A stretch of 10,330 nucleotides of DNA from Planctomycetota bacterium (GTDB lineage: Bacteria; Planctomycetota; UBA1135; UBA2386): positions 1 to 10,330 of the forward strand of contig JAGQRA010000470.1 of NCBI GenBank assembly GCA_020425885.1, given 5' to 3'. A program made the translations under genes and the position numbers. Positions within the stretch are counted from its first letter, which is position 1, and each line of letters begins with the position of its first letter. The notes under the pieces were generated by a model. It was not told where the DNA came from and made no database searches. It saw nothing but the letters and a program-made list of their open reading frames with translations. This document shows, in pieces, positions 7,808 through 10,330 of the stretch.

Positions 7808-8241
7808 CGCGCGATGTAGTCCTTCAGCCAACGCCGCATGCCGGCGATCTGCTCGTTGGCCGCGAGGTCCCAGGTCGGTTTCCAGTCGAGGTAGCGGACG
7901 AACGCGTCGGACTCGAAGTCGACCCGGCGCTCCTCGTCGTGGACGACGATGCGGCGGCCCTCGCTGAGGACGCGGTGGATGAAGACCCAACCCTGCTGCT
8001 CGAGCACGATGAGGTCGAGCGGCCGCGGCTGGGTGGCGGCCTCGAGTCGCGAGGCCAACTCGGCGAGCAGGCCGGTGCGTTCGGAGTCGTCGAGGTTCCG
8101 GTCGAGCAGCACCGCGACGTCGACGTCGCTGTCGGCGCGCAACGCCTCGCGCGCGGCCGAGCCGAACAGCCATGCCGCCGCGACCCTCGGCTCCGCCGCC
8201 AAGATCGGGAGCAATCTCGAGATCAGTTCGTCCGCGGCCAT
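7804..8241 (-). CDS. mntA: MntA-like minimal nucleotidyltransferase antitoxin
   Basis: This gene encodes 145 residues from ATG at 8241. An ATG at 8295 is possible but would add a non-conserved Gly/Arg-rich tail and swallow part of the promoter region. The nucleotidyltransferase signature is complete: G27-S28-x10-D39-x-D41 (LFGSAAREALRADSDVDVAVL), with a third acidic residue D76 in PLDLIVL. These acids bind magnesium and ATP. In the type VII HepT-MntA system the enzyme transfers AMP to the HepT tyrosine and so inactivates the toxin. The C-terminal 40 residues are helical (AFVRYLDWKPTWDL) and probably contact HepT. The ATGA overlap couples its translation to hepT. The short upstream region contains inverted repeats that could mediate autoregulation, which is inference only. 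Confidence 0.9.
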   Translation of the reverse strand: MAADELISRLLPILAAEPRVAAAWLFGSAAREALRADSDVDVAVLLDRNLDDSERTGLLAELASRLEAATQPRPLDLIVLEQQGWVFIHRVLSEGRRIVVHDEERRVDFESDAFVRYLDWKPTWDLAANEQIAGMRRWLKDYIAR

Positions 8242-8425
8242 CGCGACACGATATCCCGAGGTCGGGCCCGCGCCAGCATCGGCATATCGTCGCACCCCGT
8301 TACCGTCGCGGTCGCCGCCGCCGAGTCGCCGGCGACCGCTCCGGCTTCCGAAAGCGCGATGCGATCGCTAGAAGTGCCGGTTCGGACATGGCGCCGATCC
8401 GCACTCTCCCTACCCTCTCCAAGAC
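8242..8425. promoter_or_regulatory. Divergent intergenic region with several inverted repeats
   Basis: These 184 bp separate the divergent mntA and secreted cyclophilin starts and hold no credible gene. Three symmetric elements are visible. The first is ACGATAT (8248-8254) with ATATCGT (8284-8290), a 7-bp perfect inverted repeat. The second is the palindrome CGGGCCCG (8263-8270), lying near its centre. The third is a 10-bp perfect inverted repeat, GCGGTCGCCG (8308-8317) with CGGCGACCGC (8330-8339), whose right arm overlaps the palindrome GTCGCCGGCGAC (8325-8336). The first two lie within 50 bp of the mntA start, where an autoregulatory operator would sit. On the minus strand GATATC lies eight bases before the mntA ATG and could be a -10-like element of a near-leaderless transcript. 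No -35 box is seen. I find no Shine-Dalgarno sequence before the cyclophilin ATG. Confidence 0.4.
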
Positions 8426-9364
8426 ATGAACCGCATTCTCCCACTCGTTCTCGGCGCCGGCATCGCGGCCGGCGCCACCGCCCAGGATGTCCCCGGAATC
8501 AAGGCGATGCTGTCGGTGCCGGGCTCGGTCGTCGCCGCCGGCGGCAACGTCGAACTGCGCCTCTCGATCGAGGTGACCGCCGACACCAGCGTGCCGTCGG
8601 CGTTGCTCACCGGCGTCAGCATGGAGGTCACGGTCGATGACAAGGCGGGCCCCAAGATCAGCGAGAAGGGCAAGGGCGGCGACGTCGCGCTGGCGGCCGG
8701 GACCCGGATCGAGCGCACGATCACCCTGCCGGCCGCGCGGTTCGTGCCGGCGGCGAGCGACAGCGGCTTCAGCACGGTCGCGGTGAAGTGGACCGGCCTC
8801 ACCGGCGCCAACTGTGTCTTCAAGATCGCGCCCGACTCGAGCAAGATCGACCTGGCAGCGCTCGACATGAGCAAGACGCGGGTCGTGTTGGTCACCAACC
8901 ACGGCGAGATGACGTTGTCGTTCCGTCCCGACAAGGCGCCCAACCACGTCGCCAACTTCCTCAAGCTCTGCAAGCAGGGCTTCTACGACGGCACCAAGTT
9001 CCACCGCGTGATCCGGAACTTCATGATCCAGGGCGGCGATCCCAACACCAAGGACGACGACAAGCAGCACCTCTGGGGGCAGGGCGGCCCCGGCTGGAAC
9101 GTGAACGCCGAGTTCAACGACATCAAGCACGTCCGCGGTGTGTTGTCGATGGCGCGCAGCACCGATCCCAACTCGGCGGGTTCGCAGTTCTACATCGTGC
9201 ACAAGGACGCGCCGCACCTCGACAACCAGTACACGGCCTTCGGCAACCTCGAGTCGGGCGCCGACGTCCTCGACAGCATCGCCAACACCAAGACCGGGCG
9301 CGGGGACATCCCGATCAATCACGTCGTCCTGCAAGCGGCGGTGATCCTGCCGGTGTTCAAGTAG
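8426..9364 (+). CDS. Exported cyclophilin-type peptidyl-prolyl isomerase with N-terminal beta domain
   Basis: This gene encodes 312 residues starting at ATG 8426. MNRILPLVLGAGIAAGATAQ is a signal peptide with a likely cut after ATAQ or ATA, so the protein is periplasmic or extracytoplasmic. Residues 21-140 form an Ig-like beta-rich module (VELRLSIEVTADT, then GVSMEVTVDD, then AVKWTGLTG). Residues 150-312 are a cyclophilin domain. FHRVIRNFMIQGGDP at 192-206 carries the catalytic Arg (R194, equal to Arg55 of human CypA). The hydrophobic-pocket residues F199, M200 and Q202, and G252-S-Q-F255 (Phe113), are present. The CypA Trp121 position is H264, as in many bacterial forms with low cyclosporin affinity. 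It isomerises Xaa-Pro bonds during folding of exported proteins. The Ig-like module may bind clients or the cell surface. A 66-bp gap separates it from a second cyclophilin gene. Confidence 0.93.
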   Translation: MNRILPLVLGAGIAAGATAQDVPGIKAMLSVPGSVVAAGGNVELRLSIEVTADTSVPSALLTGVSMEVTVDDKAGPKISEKGKGGDVALAAGTRIERTITLPAARFVPAASDSGFSTVAVKWTGLTGANCVFKIAPDSSKIDLAALDMSKTRVVLVTNHGEMTLSFRPDKAPNHVANFLKLCKQGFYDGTKFHRVIRNFMIQGGDPNTKDDDKQHLWGQGGPGWNVNAEFNDIKHVRGVLSMARSTDPNSAGSQFYIVHKDAPHLDNQYTAFGNLESGADVLDSIANTKTGRGDIPINHVVLQAAVILPVFK

Positions 9365-9417
9365 CGCGCCGGGCGCGGCGGCGCGGATCGTGCTCGCCAA
9401 CGCCGTCCGTTTGCGGC

Positions 9418-9421
9418 AGGA
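9418..9421 (+). promoter_or_regulatory. Weak ribosome binding site for the second cyclophilin
   Basis: AGGA lies nine bases before the ATG at 9431. It supports this start. It is one of only two Shine-Dalgarno-like sites I can see in the window. Confidence 0.35.
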
Positions 9422-9430
9422 TGCGGGCAA

Positions 9431-10006
9431 ATGGACCTCGAAAACACCGATCTCGGCACCGTCGAAGCCGCCCTCGTCACGGACAAGGGCACGATGGTGG
9501 TCACGTTCTTCCCCGAGCAGGCGCCCAAGCATTGCCGTAGCTTCCTGACCCTGGCCCAGCAGGGTTACTACGACGGCATCGCCTTCCACCGCATCGTCCG
9601 CAACTTCATGGTGCAGACGGGGTGCCCCAACAGCAAGCAGGGTGCGACCGGGCAGCCCGGCACTGGCGGTCCCGGCTATCGGCTCGAGGCCGAGTTCAAC
9701 GACATCCCGCACCATCGCGGCATCCTGTCGGCGGCGCGCGCGCAGGACCCCAACTCGGCCGGGTCGCAGTTCTTCATCGTGCACAGCGAGCACGCCGACT
9801 TCCTCGACGGCCAGTACACCGTGTTCGGCAAGGTCGAGGAAGGCCTCGACGTGCTCGACGAGATCGCCAGCATCGAATGCGACTTCGGCCCCGGCGGCGA
9901 GAAGTCGCAGCCGCGCGAGCGCGTCGAGATCCAGCGCATCGAGATCCGCGAACGGCAGCAGCGTGCCGATGCCGACGGCGACGCCGCGGCGGAGGGCGAG
10001 GCATGA
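9431..10006 (+). CDS. Cytosolic cyclophilin-type peptidyl-prolyl isomerase
   Basis: This gene encodes 191 residues. There is no signal peptide, so the protein is cytosolic, unlike its neighbour. The cyclophilin fold covers residues 8-172. FHRIVRNFMVQTGCP at 52-66 contains the catalytic R54 (Arg55 of CypA), followed by F59, M60 and Q62. The pocket sequence GSQFFIVH lies at 111-118, and FLDGQYTVFGKV at 124-135 has F124 at the CypA Trp121 position. The usual QGGD has become QTGCP, and a Gly-rich insertion GATGQPGTGGPG follows, a loop typical of bacterial PpiA/PpiB-like proteins. The last 20 residues are charged and low-complexity. It is probably a general folding catalyst. The stop overlaps the following crotonase gene by four bases (ATGA), so the two are likely cotranscribed and translationally coupled. 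Confidence 0.93.
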   Translation: MDLENTDLGTVEAALVTDKGTMVVTFFPEQAPKHCRSFLTLAQQGYYDGIAFHRIVRNFMVQTGCPNSKQGATGQPGTGGPGYRLEAEFNDIPHHRGILSAARAQDPNSAGSQFFIVHSEHADFLDGQYTVFGKVEEGLDVLDEIASIECDFGPGGEKSQPRERVEIQRIEIRERQQRADADGDAAAEGEA

Positions 10007-10330
10007 CCGCGGAGTTCGTGCGGATCGAACGCGATGGCTTCATCGCCCTCGTGACGATCGATCGGCCCAAGGCCAACGCCCTCAACCGCGCCGTCATCGC
10101 CGAGCTGGCCGCGACCTTCGGCGAACTCGAGGGCGATGACTCGGTGGGGGCCATCGTGCTCACCGGCGCGGGCGAGAAGTTCTTCGTCGCCGGCGCCGAC
10201 ATCGGCGAGCTGGCGCAACAGGGCGTCGTCGACGGCAAGGAGACGGCGTTGCGCGGACAGGCGCTGACGCTGCAGATCGAGAACTCGCAGAAGCCGGTGA
10301 TCGCCGCGGTCAACGGCTTCGCCCTCGGCG
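10003..10330 (+). CDS. Enoyl-CoA hydratase/isomerase (crotonase family), 3' truncated
   Basis: The first 109 residues are present, from ATG at 10003; the window ends inside the gene. FVRIERDGFIALVTIDRPKA, NALNRAVIAEL and AIVLTGAGEKFFVAGADIGEL are characteristic of the crotonase superfamily. FVAGADI (61-67) supplies one oxyanion-hole amide, from A63 or the neighbouring glycine. AAVNGFALGG at 101-110 begins the second oxyanion-hole region. The catalytic acid residues that tell hydratase from isomerase lie beyond the window, so the exact reaction cannot be fixed. The GADI motif and N24-A-L-N pattern fit an ordinary enoyl-CoA hydratase acting in fatty-acid or butanoate metabolism in the cytoplasm. 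It shares ATGA with the preceding cyclophilin gene. With the thiolase about 4 kb upstream it suggests acyl-CoA degradation or synthesis, but the two are not in one visible operon. Confidence 0.92.
   Translation, partial: MTAEFVRIERDGFIALVTIDRPKANALNRAVIAELAATFGELEGDDSVGAIVLTGAGEKFFVAGADIGELAQQGVVDGKETALRGQALTLQIENSQKPVIAAVNGFALG

Noticed and set aside
7808..8173. Extended hepT start at 8173
   Set aside because: The extension is a shadow of mntA. The ATG at 7807 gives a standard HepT length and an ATGA overlap.
8300..9793. 497-codon minus-strand open frame antisense to both cyclophilins
   Set aside because: It spans two real genes and an intergenic gap, and its translation lacks motifs.

Overview
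The window is a gene-dense, very GC-rich bacterial chromosome segment with short intergenic gaps, no tRNA or rRNA, no insertion sequence and no CRISPR array. The gene content suggests a member of the Planctomycetota. The reasons are a prenyltransferase/squalene-oxidase-like alpha-toroid protein, a secreted DUF2950-like protein with an 'ATLKNI...SAQ' segment, a tiny PQQ-like repeat protein, and very weak use of Shine-Dalgarno sequences. This assignment is inferred from family recognition, not from a marker gene.

Layout, left to right. (1) 1-1148, plus: the 3' part of an alpha-toroid protein, converging on the next block. (2) 4744-1181, minus: a probable three-gene operon. It holds a 200-residue orphan protein, an HD-GYP-domain protein that starts on a GTGA overlap with it, and a secreted DUF2950-like protein that follows directly. 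(3) 4833-6932, plus: a thiolase, then two small BamE/SmpA-like lipoproteins joined by a second GTGA overlap. (4) 8241-6964, minus: a MntA-HepT type VII toxin-antitoxin pair joined by an ATGA overlap, followed by a small PQQ-like repeat protein. (5) 8426-10330, plus: a secreted cyclophilin with an N-terminal beta domain, a cytosolic cyclophilin, and a truncated enoyl-CoA hydratase/isomerase joined to the second cyclophilin by an ATGA overlap.

Functionally, the thiolase and the crotonase-family enzyme point to acyl-CoA metabolism, although about 4 kb and other genes separate them. The HD-GYP protein suggests signalling, but its signature motif is altered. The lipoproteins, the secreted cyclophilin and the DUF2950-like protein act outside the cytoplasm. 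The MntA-HepT module is the only clear accessory element.

No wholly new multigene system is evident. The most unusual points are an apparent internal duplication in the DUF2950-like protein, the degenerate HD-GYP signature with its tightly coupled orphan partner, the tandem pair of divergent BamE-like lipoproteins, and several inverted repeats between mntA and the secreted cyclophilin gene. Many long antisense open frames exist, but they are what high GC codon use produces.
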